Assembly (NCBI RefSeq): GCF_022968795.1
Contig: NZ_JALJRB010000027.1
Coordinates: forward strand, 1 to 64,000
Direction: 5' to 3'
From: Desulfatitalea alkaliphila
GTDB taxonomy: Bacteria; Desulfobacterota; Desulfobacteria; Desulfobacterales; Desulfosarcinaceae
DNA: 64,000 bases
Made by a program: the position numbers and the translations under genes. The notes beneath the pieces were generated by a model. It did no database searches. It was not told the origin of the DNA and saw nothing but the letters and a program-made list of their open reading frames with translations. Below are positions 43,106-52,451 of the stretch, piece by piece. Numbering within the stretch: the first letter of the stretch is position 1; each line of letters opens with the position of its first letter.

Positions 43106-44752
43106 ATGACGGACGTTTTAAATGGACCCGATATCCAACGCTGGATTGGAGACGAGCAGTCGCTGCAGTTTGGACCCGAGGCATTTAATGAGGCGCTGGG
43201 CCGGTTGGGCCGACCGGTCTACGTAGTGGGAGAGAATCGCCGACAGCCGGCGGTGTCTCAAACGGGCACCCTTGTATGGGGCCGCGCCATGGATGGATTG
43301 CCCGAGGGCCGCCCTTTGCTTGGATTCACACCGCCGTTGCGGCCCGAAGCGCTGGGGGATGACGGCTTCAAGCGGGATTTGGGATTGCGTTACGCCTATG
43401 TGATCGGCGCCATGGCCAACGGCATCAGCTCCGTGGAGATGGTGGAAGCCGCCGGCCGGGCCGGTATGCTGGGGTTTTTCGGCACCGGCGGCCAAAACCT
43501 GGATCAAGTGCGCACCGCCATCGATCGCCTGGCCGCCTTGCAAACCGATGTGCCTTATGGATTCAATTTGATCCACAGCCCCAACGATCCCCTGTTGGAA
43601 GAGGCCGTGGCGGATCTTTTCATTGCGCGCAACATCCGACTGGTGGAGGCCTCGGCCTACCTGGGCCTCACCCTGCCCCTGGTCCGGTATCGCATCAGCG
43701 GCATTCATCAACGGCCGGACGGCACCATTATCTGTCCAAACCATGTCGTGGCCAAGGTGTCCCGGGTGGAGGTGGCCGCGAAGTTTTTCGCGCCACCGCC
43801 CGACAAGCTGATCGCCGAACTGTTGCGTCAGGGAAAAATCACGGAGCAGGAGGCCCGCCTGGCCGAACAGGTGCCCATGGCCCGGGACATAACCGCCGAG
43901 GCCGATTCGGGCGGGCATACGGACAATCGACCGGCCCTCACTCTGTTGCCCACCTTCCTGGCCCTGCGGGAGGATGCCATGGCGCGGCACGGTTTCAAAG
44001 CGCCGCTGCGGGTGGGATTGGGCGGCGGTATCGCCACGCCGGACGCCGCCGCGGCCGCCTTCGCCATGGGTGCGGCCTATGTACTGACCGGCTCCATCAA
44101 CCAGGCCTGCATCGAGGCCGACACTTCGGCAACCGTCCGCGAAATGCTGGCCGAGACGCAGCAGGCCGATGTCATCATGGCGCCGGCCGCCGACATGTTC
44201 GAAATGGGGGTCAAGGTGCAGGTGCTCAAAAGGAGCACCATGTTCGCCATGCGGGCGGCCAAGCTATACGAATTGTACCGCGCCCACGAATCCTATGAGC
44301 AGATTCCGCCGGCAACGCGGGCCGGCATCGAGAAGGACCTGCTACGCGCCTCTTACCCGGAAGCATGGCAGGCCACTCGGCGCTTCTTCGAACAGCGGGA
44401 CCCGACTCAGATCGAGCGGGCCGAAAAGAATCCCAAACACCAAATGGCGCTGGTTTTTCGCTCCTACCTGGGACAATCCTCCCTATGGGCCAAAACCGGC
44501 GAACCGAGCCGTCGCATGGATTACCAGATCTGGTGCGGACCCGCCATGGGCGCTTTCAACGCCTGGACCAAAGGCTCTTTTCTGGAACGCACCGATGCGC
44601 GCAGCGTTGCCGTCGTCGGAATGAACCTTCTCTATGGCGCCGCGGGATTGGTGCGCTGCGGCTGGCTGCGCCAACAAGGGGTTTCCCTGCCCGCCGAAGC
44701 GGCGATTTTCCGTCCCTTACCGCCGGAAGAGATCGAAACGCGGACGGCATGA
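43106..44752 (+). CDS. pfaD: PfaD-family trans-acting enoyl reductase
   Basis: 548 residues. FMN-dependent TIM-barrel of the nitronate monooxygenase-like superfamily with the PfaD-specific long form: YAYVIGAMANGISSVEMVEA, GFFGTGGQNLDQV, GLGGGIATPDAAAAAFAMGA and YVLTGSINQACIEADTS, then a C-terminal PfaD region (YQIWCGPAMGAFNAW). In PUFA and related iterative synthases PfaD reduces the enoyl-ACP in trans. AGGTGG precedes ATG 43106. pfaA lies downstream on the same strand, separated by the minus-strand regulator gene. Confidence 0.92.
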   Translation: MTDVLNGPDIQRWIGDEQSLQFGPEAFNEALGRLGRPVYVVGENRRQPAVSQTGTLVWGRAMDGLPEGRPLLGFTPPLRPEALGDDGFKRDLGLRYAYVIGAMANGISSVEMVEAAGRAGMLGFFGTGGQNLDQVRTAIDRLAALQTDVPYGFNLIHSPNDPLLEEAVADLFIARNIRLVEASAYLGLTLPLVRYRISGIHQRPDGTIICPNHVVAKVSRVEVAAKFFAPPPDKLIAELLRQGKITEQEARLAEQVPMARDITAEADSGGHTDNRPALTLLPTFLALREDAMARHGFKAPLRVGLGGGIATPDAAAAAFAMGAAYVLTGSINQACIEADTSATVREMLAETQQADVIMAPAADMFEMGVKVQVLKRSTMFAMRAAKLYELYRAHESYEQIPPATRAGIEKDLLRASYPEAWQATRRFFEQRDPTQIERAEKNPKHQMALVFRSYLGQSSLWAKTGEPSRRMDYQIWCGPAMGAFNAWTKGSFLERTDARSVAVVGMNLLYGAAGLVRCGWLRQQGVSLPAEAAIFRPLPPEEIETRTA

Positions 44753-44774
44753 ACCGGCGCCGGTTTGCACTTTT

Positions 44775-45305
44775 TCAAACGTCCAATCCCTCCAGAAATT
44801 TGTGATACAGGGCGCTTACGGCCACCACCTGGGCGCTCAGCCCACATCCCTCGATCAGCGGGTCTTTATCCGTGTGTACCAGCGTCTGATCATAGATTTC
44901 CTTCCGGCGCGCGTCGGCGGGGCCGCAACAGTGCAAGCTGCGCAGGCTATAGGCAAAACGGCCATTGGCGGTCGGATGGATGTAGACCAGGTGGCGCTCC
45001 TCGGATGCCTTGCGACCGTCGGACCGATGGTTTTCCGCTTGAAACTGGAAGTAGCCGTGGGATCTCAACCAGGGGGACAAATCGTTGAGGATGCGCTGGG
45101 CCTCCGGGATGGTGAACTTCAATCGGGCAACCATGTAGCCCCCGAAATAGACCTTGAAGGCCTCTTTCAGGGTAAATTGGCGGGCCACGCCCGACTGCAG
45201 GCCACCAAGCGGATCGGGCGGCAGAAAAGAGCGGGACCAGCGCTTCCACTTTGCCAGATTGATGTCCAGCTTCTCAGCCAGGTATTTGCTTTGGTAATAG
45301 ATCAT
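44775..45305 (-). CDS. MerR-like DNA-binding regulator
   Basis: 176 residues. Residues 1-70 look like a MerR/HTH_17 winged helix: SKYLAEKLDINLAKWKRWSR, then a wing with RQFTLKEAFKVYFGGYMV. The C-terminal half has a CC pair in LHCCGPADARR and no known effector domain. It sits between pfaD and pfaA on the opposite strand, convergent with pfaD and divergent from pfaA, so control of the synthase is the obvious inference. Confidence 0.7.
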   Translation of the reverse strand: MIYYQSKYLAEKLDINLAKWKRWSRSFLPPDPLGGLQSGVARQFTLKEAFKVYFGGYMVARLKFTIPEAQRILNDLSPWLRSHGYFQFQAENHRSDGRKASEERHLVYIHPTANGRFAYSLRSLHCCGPADARRKEIYDQTLVHTDKDPLIEGCGLSAQVVAVSALYHKFLEGLDV

Positions 45306-45650
45306 AATCGGTGGGGAAAAAGTCGGCCGTCATCTCGGTTTGTCATGACAAGGTGAATTCGGCCTGCTGTTCCTGTCATCGTCCACGGTTTGAATTCATA
45401 AAGCGAACATCGCACAACCAATTGAATCTCGAGTTTTTAGATTGCAAAGTTGTTATGCCAATAGCACAACCTGTCGACCACCGTCAATGGTTGCAAACCG
45501 TTTCCGTATATACTATAGGTCCGTATTAAGGTCACGCCCCACTGTCGGAGCGACCGCTATATTGCCCGCAAATGGCTGTTGCCATACGGATCGACAGAAT
45601 TCATTAACTTAAAACTTAAAACTTAACACTTAAAACTCTTAATAAAAAAA
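45306..45650. other. Divergent control region between MerR-like gene and pfaA
   Basis: 345 nt without a gene. It holds a possible operator dyad GTTGT-N12-ACAAC (45449-45470), an AT-rich TATACTAT stretch (45509-45516) that may be a -10 for pfaA but lacks a well-placed -35, and an inverted R repeat (45597-45637) that reaches to 13 nt before the pfaA ATG. No Shine-Dalgarno is visible before that ATG. Confidence 0.5.
45597..45637 (-). repeat. AT-rich interspersed repeat (family R), inverted copy at the pfaA start
   Basis: Reverse complement of the R element (GAATTCATTAACTTAAAACT, then TTAACACTTAAAACT). It occupies the place where the pfaA ribosome site would be expected. Confidence 0.85.
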
Positions 45651-48600
45651 ATGCCCTCATCAAAACCCCATCAAACCCCGATCGCCATCATCGGCCTTGG
45701 CTGCATTTTCGCCGATTCGCCCGACCATAAAGCCTTTCTGCATTTGCTGACCCGCGGTGTGTGCGCCATTTCCGATCCGCCCGAGACCCATGCCCATTTA
45801 CGCCCCTATCTGGATCCCGACCCCAAAAAGCCGGACCATATCTACTGCAACCGCGGCGGTTTTTTGCCGGAGGTCGATTTCGATCCCACCGAGTTCGGGA
45901 TACCGCCATCGGTCATCGAGGCCACCGACACGTCCCAGCTGCTGGGGTTGCTGGTGGCCCGGCAGGCCCTGGCCGATGCCGGTTACGGCGGGGAAAAAAC
46001 CTTTGATCGCGCGCGCACCAGCGTCATTCTCGGCGTGACCGGCACCCAGGAGCTGGTCATTCCCCTCGGCGCCCGCCTGGGCCATCCCATCTGGCGGCAG
46101 GCCTTGGCCGACGCCGGTGTGCCGGAAGAGACCGCCCGCGATGTGATGGATCGGATCGCCGATGGATACGTTGGCTGGCAAGAAAACTCCTTTCCCGGCC
46201 TGCTGGGCAACGTGGTGGCCGGGCGGATCGCCAACCGGTTCGATCTGGGGGGCACCAATTGCGTGCTCGATGCCGCCTGCGCCAGCTCCATGGGCGCCAT
46301 TCACACCGCATTGATGGAGTTGACCACCGGCCGCGCGGAGATGGTCATCACCGGCGGGGTGGACACCATCAACGATGCCTTCATGCACATGTGTTTCTCC
46401 AGGACGCAGATCCTCTCCCCCTCCGGCCGCATCCGGCCATTTTCGCAAGAAGCCGACGGCACCCTGCTGGGCGAAGGGGTGGGCATGGTGGTGCTCAAAC
46501 GCCTGGCGGACGCCCAACGGGACGGAGATCGCATCTACGCTGTGATCAAGGGGATCGGCGCCGGCAGCGACGGCAAATCCCAGAGCATCTATGCGCCCCG
46601 GGTCAGCGGCCAGGTGGCGGTCCTGCGACAGGCCTACGCGCAGGCCGGCGTGACCACCGACAGCGTCGCTATGGTGGAAGCCCACGGCACCGGCACAAGG
46701 GTGGGCGATGAGGTGGAGTTCCGGGCGCTGTGCGAAGTGTTCGGGCAAGGGGACGGACCGCCCAACCGCTGCGCCCTGGGATCGGTCAAATCCAACATCG
46801 GCCACACCAAGGCCGCCGCCGGAACGGCCGGCCTGATCAAGGCCACCTTGGCGCTATACCACAAAGTGCTGCCCCCCACCCTCAATGCCCAACCGGCGGA
46901 TCCCAAACTCGGGGTGGCCGACAGCCCGTTCTACATCAACCACACCCTGCGCCCCTGGTTGGCCGACACAAAGAGCCGCCGCCGGGCCGGCGTGAGTGCC
47001 TTCGGGTTCGGCGGCAGCAACTTCCACGCCGTGCTCGAGGAGTACGACCCGCTCAAGACCGAACCCTCATGGGACGGCGCGGTTGAAATCGCCGCCTTCT
47101 GCGCCGACAGCGGCCAAGCCCTGGCCACTCGATTGCGGCAATGGGCCGGCGCCATCGAAAGCGATGCGCGCGCCGATGCCATCGCCCGGTCGGCGGCGGA
47201 AAGTCGAGGCGCTTTTCAGGCCGATGCCCCCTGGCGCGCGACCCTGGTGATCGCCCCTGCCGAAGGGGCGGCCCGATTGCACCGTCAGTGCGACGTCGCC
47301 GCCGACCATCTCGACAAGGGACGCCAGGATTTCGTCGACCCCAAAGGCCACATCTACATCGGCAGCGGATCACCGACCGAACCGCCCGTTTTTCTTTTTC
47401 CGGGACAAGGCAGCCAATATGTGGGCATGGGGCGCGACCTGACGGCGGTGTTCCCCGAAGCCCTGGCAGCCTTGCAGGAAGCCGAAGCGCACTTCGACGG
47501 CGAACACCCCTTGAGCGATCTGCTCTACCCCCGCATGCCCGACGCCGCCGACCACGACCAACAACTGCGCCACACCGCAGTGGCGCAACCGGCCATCGGC
47601 GCTGTTAGCGCGGCCGCGCTGGCGGTTCTGCAACGCTTCGGCATCGCCCCCACTGCCACCTGCGGCCACAGCTACGGCGAACTGGTGGCTTTGCATGCCG
47701 CCGGTCGTTTCGATCGTCCGTCCCTGTGGCGGCTCTCCGTCGCCCGCGGTCAGGCCATGGCGGCGGCCGGCGAGTGCGCGGGAGATGCCGGCGCCATGTC
47801 GGCCGTGACGGCCCCCTTACAGGACCTGGCGCAGATGGTGCAATCCATGGAACTGCCCATCGTCCTGGCCAACCGCAACAGCCCTGCCCAAGGCGTGCTT
47901 TCCGGCGCTACAGTGGACATCGACGCCGCGGAAACCCTGTGCCGCGAGAAGGGATGGCGCACGGTGCGCTTACCCGTGGCGGCCGCCTTTCACAGCCGCC
48001 TCGTGGCCGCGGCCCAGGCACCGTTTCAACAAGCGGTCGATCAAGTGGATTGGCAAACCGGAACGGTGCCCGTTATGAGCAATACCCGGGGCGATGCCTA
48101 TCCCGCCGATGCAGCGGCCGCACGTGCCCTGCTCGGTGGTCAACTGGCCCACCCCGTCGATTTCGTGGGCAACATCGAAAATATGTATGCCGGCGGGGCG
48201 CGCACCTTTATCGAAGTGGGCCCCAAGTCGGTACTGACCCGCCTGGTGACGGCCATTCTGGGACAACGGTCCCACACGACCCTAGCGCTGGACAGCTCCG
48301 CCGGTCAACGCTTCGGCGTCATCGATCTGGCCGCGGTGCTGGCCCACCTCGGTGCCCTGGGGTACCCGGTCCGGCTGGACCGTTGGGAGACCCCTCTTCC
48401 GCCGGCCAGAACCTTGCGCATGCGCATCCCCCTGTCCGGGGCCAATTACCGCCGGCCCCGTCCGGCCAAACCGGTGACGCCACCGCTGCCCAAGGAGCCT
48501 GCAACCGAACCGCGGGTCAAACACGCCGTCGCATCGGCCGAGCCGACAATCCCGACGTCACGGCCTACCTTGTCGGCGGCGCCCCCAAACCGCCCAACGC

Positions 48601-51600
48601 CGCTCAAAACGACCGGCGCCGCTGCCGGCGGCGAACCTCGAACCTCGCATATCGCGGCCGATCACCGCGCTCGGACCCTGCGTGAACCCATGGACGACAA
48701 CCGAAAAGCCCGTTTCAACCAAATCCTGGCCGGCGTGCAGCAAGGCCTGGCCGCCATGCAATCGCTGCAATCCCAAACCACCCAGGCCCATCAAAAATAT
48801 CTGGAGACTCAGGCCGAGGCCCATCGCACCCTGCAGCAGATGTTGCGCAGCACCCAGTATTTGGCAAGTGTCGAAGGGACGGCCTTATCCGAGCAGGAAG
48901 CACCGCCGGCCCGCGCACGCCATTTTTCTGAACCCGCAGCCGCCTTTCAGGCCGCCGAGGCGCCGATGAGCGAAGCGTTTCACTCCGGCGCCACACCTCG
49001 GCAAGCTTCAGGACACGCCCGCAACCCATCCGTCGCCGACCCTGTGCCGCCTCAAGCCCCGGCAGACAAGGTTTCACCCCAAAAGGCGCCAACGCAAACA
49101 GCATCGACCGGGGCTGTCGATGCCACTTTGCAGGACAACCTGTTGCAGATCGTCAGCGAGTTGACCGGCTATCCGGTGGAAATGCTGGGGCTGGAGATGG
49201 ACATCGAATCCGATCTGGGCATCGATTCGATCAAGCGGGTGGAGATCCTTTCCACCCTGGAAGAGCGCATGCCCCACCTGCCCAAGGTGACCCCGGACAT
49301 GGTGGGCACTCTTAAAACCCTGGGCCGGATTTGCGAATACCTCACCGCCGACGGCAGCGCCGCGATGTGCATTGCGCAAACCGGTTCAACCGCGGCCGAA
49401 GCCCCCCCGACAGCAGCGGCCGTCAGCAACGCGACGGCCGATGTGCAACACTGCATCGTAGACATCGTCAGCGAGCTGACCGGCTACCCGGTGGAGATGC
49501 TGGGGCTGGAGATGGACATCGAAGCCGATCTGGGTATCGATTCCATCAAGCGGGTGGAGATCCTCTCCACTTTGGAAGAGCGCATGCCCCACCTGCCCAA
49601 GGTGACCCCGGACATGGTGGGCACCCTCAAGACCCTGGGACAGATCTGCGCATACCTGACCACCGGCGACGGCACCGCGACAGCCGGTACCCAATCCGGC
49701 CCAACCACGGCCGAGGCTGCCACAACCGCCGCTGCCGGCGGCGCCGCGGCAGCGGATGTGCAACACTGCATCGTAGACATCGTCAGCGAGCTGACCGGCT
49801 ACCCGGCGGAGATGCTGGGGCTGGAGATGGACATCGAAGCCGATCTGGGCATCGATTCGATCAAGCGGGTGGAGATCCTTTCCACCCTGGAAGAGCGCAT
49901 GCCCCACTTGCCCAAGGTGACGCCGGACATGGTGGGCACCCTCAAGACCCTGGGGCAGATCTGCGAATACTTGAGCGACGGCCGGTCCGGCATCGACACC
50001 GCCTCCGACCGTCCCGCCGCCCTATCCCAAACCGCTGCAACGGCGGCCCGACCGACCGACGTGGAAACGGCGGAACAGGCATCGCCCCCGACCACCGCCG
50101 CCCCTGTGCCTTGCCTTGAGATCGCCACCGTCGCCCTGCCGCCCTTGGACGCCGAGCCACGGCGCCCCGCACCCGACCATGGTAAAATCGCCATCGTGGC
50201 GCCCGGCAACGGCCCATGGGCCGAACAGCTGGCGGCCGCCTTCGCCGACGACGGCTGGGAAGCGCTGATCGTGGAAGACCGCAACCGAATCGCGGATACA
50301 TCCGGCTGGGCCGGCCTGGTGCTGGTGGCCCCCATAAATCCCCTGGAGGCCTTCCTGTGGGCCAAGGGCGCCGCGCCCCGCTTGCAACAAGCGGCCTTGC
50401 AGGGACACGCCTTTTTCCATACCGTCACCTGGCTGGACGGCGCCTTCGGATTTACCGGACAAGCCATTGATGATCCGGAACAGGGCGGCCTGGCCGGTTT
50501 GGCCAAAACGGCGGCGCTGGAGTGGCCTGCCATCCGCTGTGGCGCCCTGGACGTCGATCCCCGCTGGACCGACCCAGCTTCAGCGGCCAAGGCGGCCGTG
50601 TCCGAGATGTTGTGTAAATCCACGGGTACGACCACCGAGGTGGGATTGAGCGACAAGGGACGCACCGGCCTGCAACAGGTCACGGCGGCCCCCCGTCACC
50701 TGCAGACCCTGTCCCTGGCCTCCGAGGATGTAGTGGTGGTGACCGGCGGTGCGCGCGGCGTGACGGCGGCCTCGGCCTTGGCCCTGGCACAGCGGACGCC
50801 TTGCACCCTGGCCCTGCTGGGGCGCTCGCCGCAACCCATCGCCGAGCCCGATTGGCTGGCCCCGCTAACCAGTGAAGGTGAGATGAAGCAGGTCTTGCTG
50901 CAACATGCCGAGGGTCCACTCACCCCCAAAGACCTGGAATCGACCTACCGGCAATGGATCGCCAACCGGGAAATCACGAACACCCTGGACCGTTGTCGAA
51001 AGGCGGGCATACGCGCAGCCTATTTTTCATTGGACGTTCGCGATGCGGCGGCCGTGACGGAAACACTGGCGGAAATCCGCCAAACCCTGGGCCCCGTCAA
51101 GGGCTTGATCCATGGCGCCGGGGTGTTGGCGGATCGTCTGATCGCAGAAAAGAGTGCGGAACAGTTTCAGCAGGTGTACGCGACAAAGGTGGAAGGACTA
51201 CGGACGCTGTTGGCGGCCACGCAGCAGGATGAGCTGCACTACCTGGTGCTCTTCTCCTCGGTCAGCGCCCGCTGCGGCAACCCGGGTCAGGTCGATTATG
51301 CCATGGCCAACGAAACCCTCAACAAAATCGCCCAACAGCAAGCCCGTCTGCGTCCCCGATGCAAGGTGACGGCCATCAACTGGGGTCCCTGGGACGGCGG
51401 TATGGTGTCACCCGCCCTCAAGCGCAATTTCCTGGCCCAAGGGGTACAACTGATCCCCGTCGATCAAGGCGCCGCCGCCATGGTGGCTGAAATGGGACAC
51501 GGTGATGCGGCCGCGGTGGAGGTAGTGATCGGCGCCGGCCTGCCGGCCGCCGCGATTCCCCCTGCCCAAGCCACCGCCCCGGTCGCGGCGGCACTGCCGG

Positions 51601-52448
51601 AGGATGTCATGGTCCAGGCCGCCCGGCGTGAGATCGACGTTGACCGTTGCCCGGTGCTGCAGTCCCACCAGCTCAACGGCCGCCCCGTGGTGCCGCTGGC
51701 CCTGATGACCGAATGGTTGGCCCATGGCGCCCTGCACGCCAATCCCGGCCTGGTGCTCCATGGCATTGATCATCTGCGGCTGCTCAAAGGCATCACCCTG
51801 GACCGTTCTCCGGCAACCATTCGGCTGATGGCCGGCCGCCCCAGGCGCAAGGACGGCATCTACGAAGTGGATGTGGAGATCCGCAACGACGGACGTAACG
51901 GCAACGGCGTGGTGCACACCCGCGCCACGGCGCTTTTGGCCGAGCAGCTGCCGCCGCCGCCGGGATTCATCGAAAACGGACACTTCAAAGGCAACGGAAA
52001 GGTGCAAGCACCGCAGGCATTTTACCAGAAGGTGCTGTTCCATGGCGATGCCCTGCACGGCATCGAGCGGATCATCCGCCTGGCCGATGACGGCATGACC
52101 GCCACCATCCGCAGTGCGCCCGTGCCCGCCCAATGGCTGACCGACCCTCTGCGCAGCCGCTGGATCGGCGACCCCTTGGTGTTGGACGGCGCCTTCCAAA
52201 TGGCCATCATCTGGTGCCACGAGCAGCGCCGACAGCTCTGCCTGCCGAGCTACGCCGCCACCTATCGCCAATATCGGGAAAAGTTTCCCACCGACCAGGT
52301 CACGGTGGTATTGACGGTGACCGCGGTGACCGATCGCAAAATGACGGGCGACTTCGATTTCCTGGATGCCAAAAAAGAGGTGGTGGCGCGTTTGACCGGC
52401 TATGAAGCCATCATGGATCCGGGTTTGGCCAACGCCTTTCAACGCTGA
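45651..52448 (+). CDS. pfaA: PfaA-like iterative polyketide/fatty acid synthase, KS-AT-ACP-ACP-ACP-KR-DH
   Basis: 2265 residues. KS at about 9-465: DAACASS (Cys210), EAHGTGT (His345), NIGHTKAAAG (His385). AT at about 580-900: FPGQGSQYVGMG and GHSYGE (Ser674). A Gln-rich helical linker at about 1040-1110 is typical of PfaA. Three ACPs carry LGIDSIKRVEIL with Ser1193, 1298 and 1403, 105 residues apart. A structural subdomain (about 1450-1680) precedes the KR: VTGGARGVTAASALAL (about 1697) and YAMAN (about 1884). The C-terminal hotdog DH (about 1995-2265) has LQSHQLNGRP (His about 2006) and VLDGAFQM (Asp about 2179). No PPTase, thioesterase or CLF is present. With PfaD it could run complete reductive cycles. 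Product unknown. Confidence 0.92.
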   Translation: MPSSKPHQTPIAIIGLGCIFADSPDHKAFLHLLTRGVCAISDPPETHAHLRPYLDPDPKKPDHIYCNRGGFLPEVDFDPTEFGIPPSVIEATDTSQLLGLLVARQALADAGYGGEKTFDRARTSVILGVTGTQELVIPLGARLGHPIWRQALADAGVPEETARDVMDRIADGYVGWQENSFPGLLGNVVAGRIANRFDLGGTNCVLDAACASSMGAIHTALMELTTGRAEMVITGGVDTINDAFMHMCFSRTQILSPSGRIRPFSQEADGTLLGEGVGMVVLKRLADAQRDGDRIYAVIKGIGAGSDGKSQSIYAPRVSGQVAVLRQAYAQAGVTTDSVAMVEAHGTGTRVGDEVEFRALCEVFGQGDGPPNRCALGSVKSNIGHTKAAAGTAGLIKATLALYHKVLPPTLNAQPADPKLGVADSPFYINHTLRPWLADTKSRRRAGVSAFGFGGSNFHAVLEEYDPLKTEPSWDGAVEIAAFCADSGQALATRLRQWAGAIESDARADAIARSAAESRGAFQADAPWRATLVIAPAEGAARLHRQCDVAADHLDKGRQDFVDPKGHIYIGSGSPTEPPVFLFPGQGSQYVGMGRDLTAVFPEALAALQEAEAHFDGEHPLSDLLYPRMPDAADHDQQLRHTAVAQPAIGAVSAAALAVLQRFGIAPTATCGHSYGELVALHAAGRFDRPSLWRLSVARGQAMAAAGECAGDAGAMSAVTAPLQDLAQMVQSMELPIVLANRNSPAQGVLSGATVDIDAAETLCREKGWRTVRLPVAAAFHSRLVAAAQAPFQQAVDQVDWQTGTVPVMSNTRGDAYPADAAAARALLGGQLAHPVDFVGNIENMYAGGARTFIEVGPKSVLTRLVTAILGQRSHTTLALDSSAGQRFGVIDLAAVLAHLGALGYPVRLDRWETPLPPARTLRMRIPLSGANYRRPRPAKPVTPPLPKEPATEPRVKHAVASAEPTIPTSRPTLSAAPPNRPTPLKTTGAAAGGEPRTSHIAADHRARTLREPMDDNRKARFNQILAGVQQGLAAMQSLQSQTTQAHQKYLETQAEAHRTLQQMLRSTQYLASVEGTALSEQEAPPARARHFSEPAAAFQAAEAPMSEAFHSGATPRQASGHARNPSVADPVPPQAPADKVSPQKAPTQTASTGAVDATLQDNLLQIVSELTGYPVEMLGLEMDIESDLGIDSIKRVEILSTLEERMPHLPKVTPDMVGTLKTLGRICEYLTADGSAAMCIAQTGSTAAEAPPTAAAVSNATADVQHCIVDIVSELTGYPVEMLGLEMDIEADLGIDSIKRVEILSTLEERMPHLPKVTPDMVGTLKTLGQICAYLTTGDGTATAGTQSGPTTAEAATTAAAGGAAAADVQHCIVDIVSELTGYPAEMLGLEMDIEADLGIDSIKRVEILSTLEERMPHLPKVTPDMVGTLKTLGQICEYLSDGRSGIDTASDRPAALSQTAATAARPTDVETAEQASPPTTAAPVPCLEIATVALPPLDAEPRRPAPDHGKIAIVAPGNGPWAEQLAAAFADDGWEALIVEDRNRIADTSGWAGLVLVAPINPLEAFLWAKGAAPRLQQAALQGHAFFHTVTWLDGAFGFTGQAIDDPEQGGLAGLAKTAALEWPAIRCGALDVDPRWTDPASAAKAAVSEMLCKSTGTTTEVGLSDKGRTGLQQVTAAPRHLQTLSLASEDVVVVTGGARGVTAASALALAQRTPCTLALLGRSPQPIAEPDWLAPLTSEGEMKQVLLQHAEGPLTPKDLESTYRQWIANREITNTLDRCRKAGIRAAYFSLDVRDAAAVTETLAEIRQTLGPVKGLIHGAGVLADRLIAEKSAEQFQQVYATKVEGLRTLLAATQQDELHYLVLFSSVSARCGNPGQVDYAMANETLNKIAQQQARLRPRCKVTAINWGPWDGGMVSPALKRNFLAQGVQLIPVDQGAAAMVAEMGHGDAAAVEVVIGAGLPAAAIPPAQATAPVAAALPEDVMVQAARREIDVDRCPVLQSHQLNGRPVVPLALMTEWLAHGALHANPGLVLHGIDHLRLLKGITLDRSPATIRLMAGRPRRKDGIYEVDVEIRNDGRNGNGVVHTRATALLAEQLPPPPGFIENGHFKGNGKVQAPQAFYQKVLFHGDALHGIERIIRLADDGMTATIRSAPVPAQWLTDPLRSRWIGDPLVLDGAFQMAIIWCHEQRRQLCLPSYAATYRQYREKFPTDQVTVVLTVTAVTDRKMTGDFDFLDAKKEVVARLTGYEAIMDPGLANAFQR
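49126..49971 (+). repeat. Three near-identical tandem ACP-coding units, 315-bp period
   Basis: Units at about 49126-49350, 49440-49656 and 49755-49971 within pfaA. Units 2 and 3 are almost identical at DNA level over about 200 nt, pointing to recent duplication or gene conversion. Confidence 0.9.
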
Positions 52449-52451
52449 CGA

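Noticed and set aside
49126-49971. CRISPR-like or satellite array
   Set aside because: The units are in-frame ACP domains with phosphopantetheine serines, not spacer-repeat structure.
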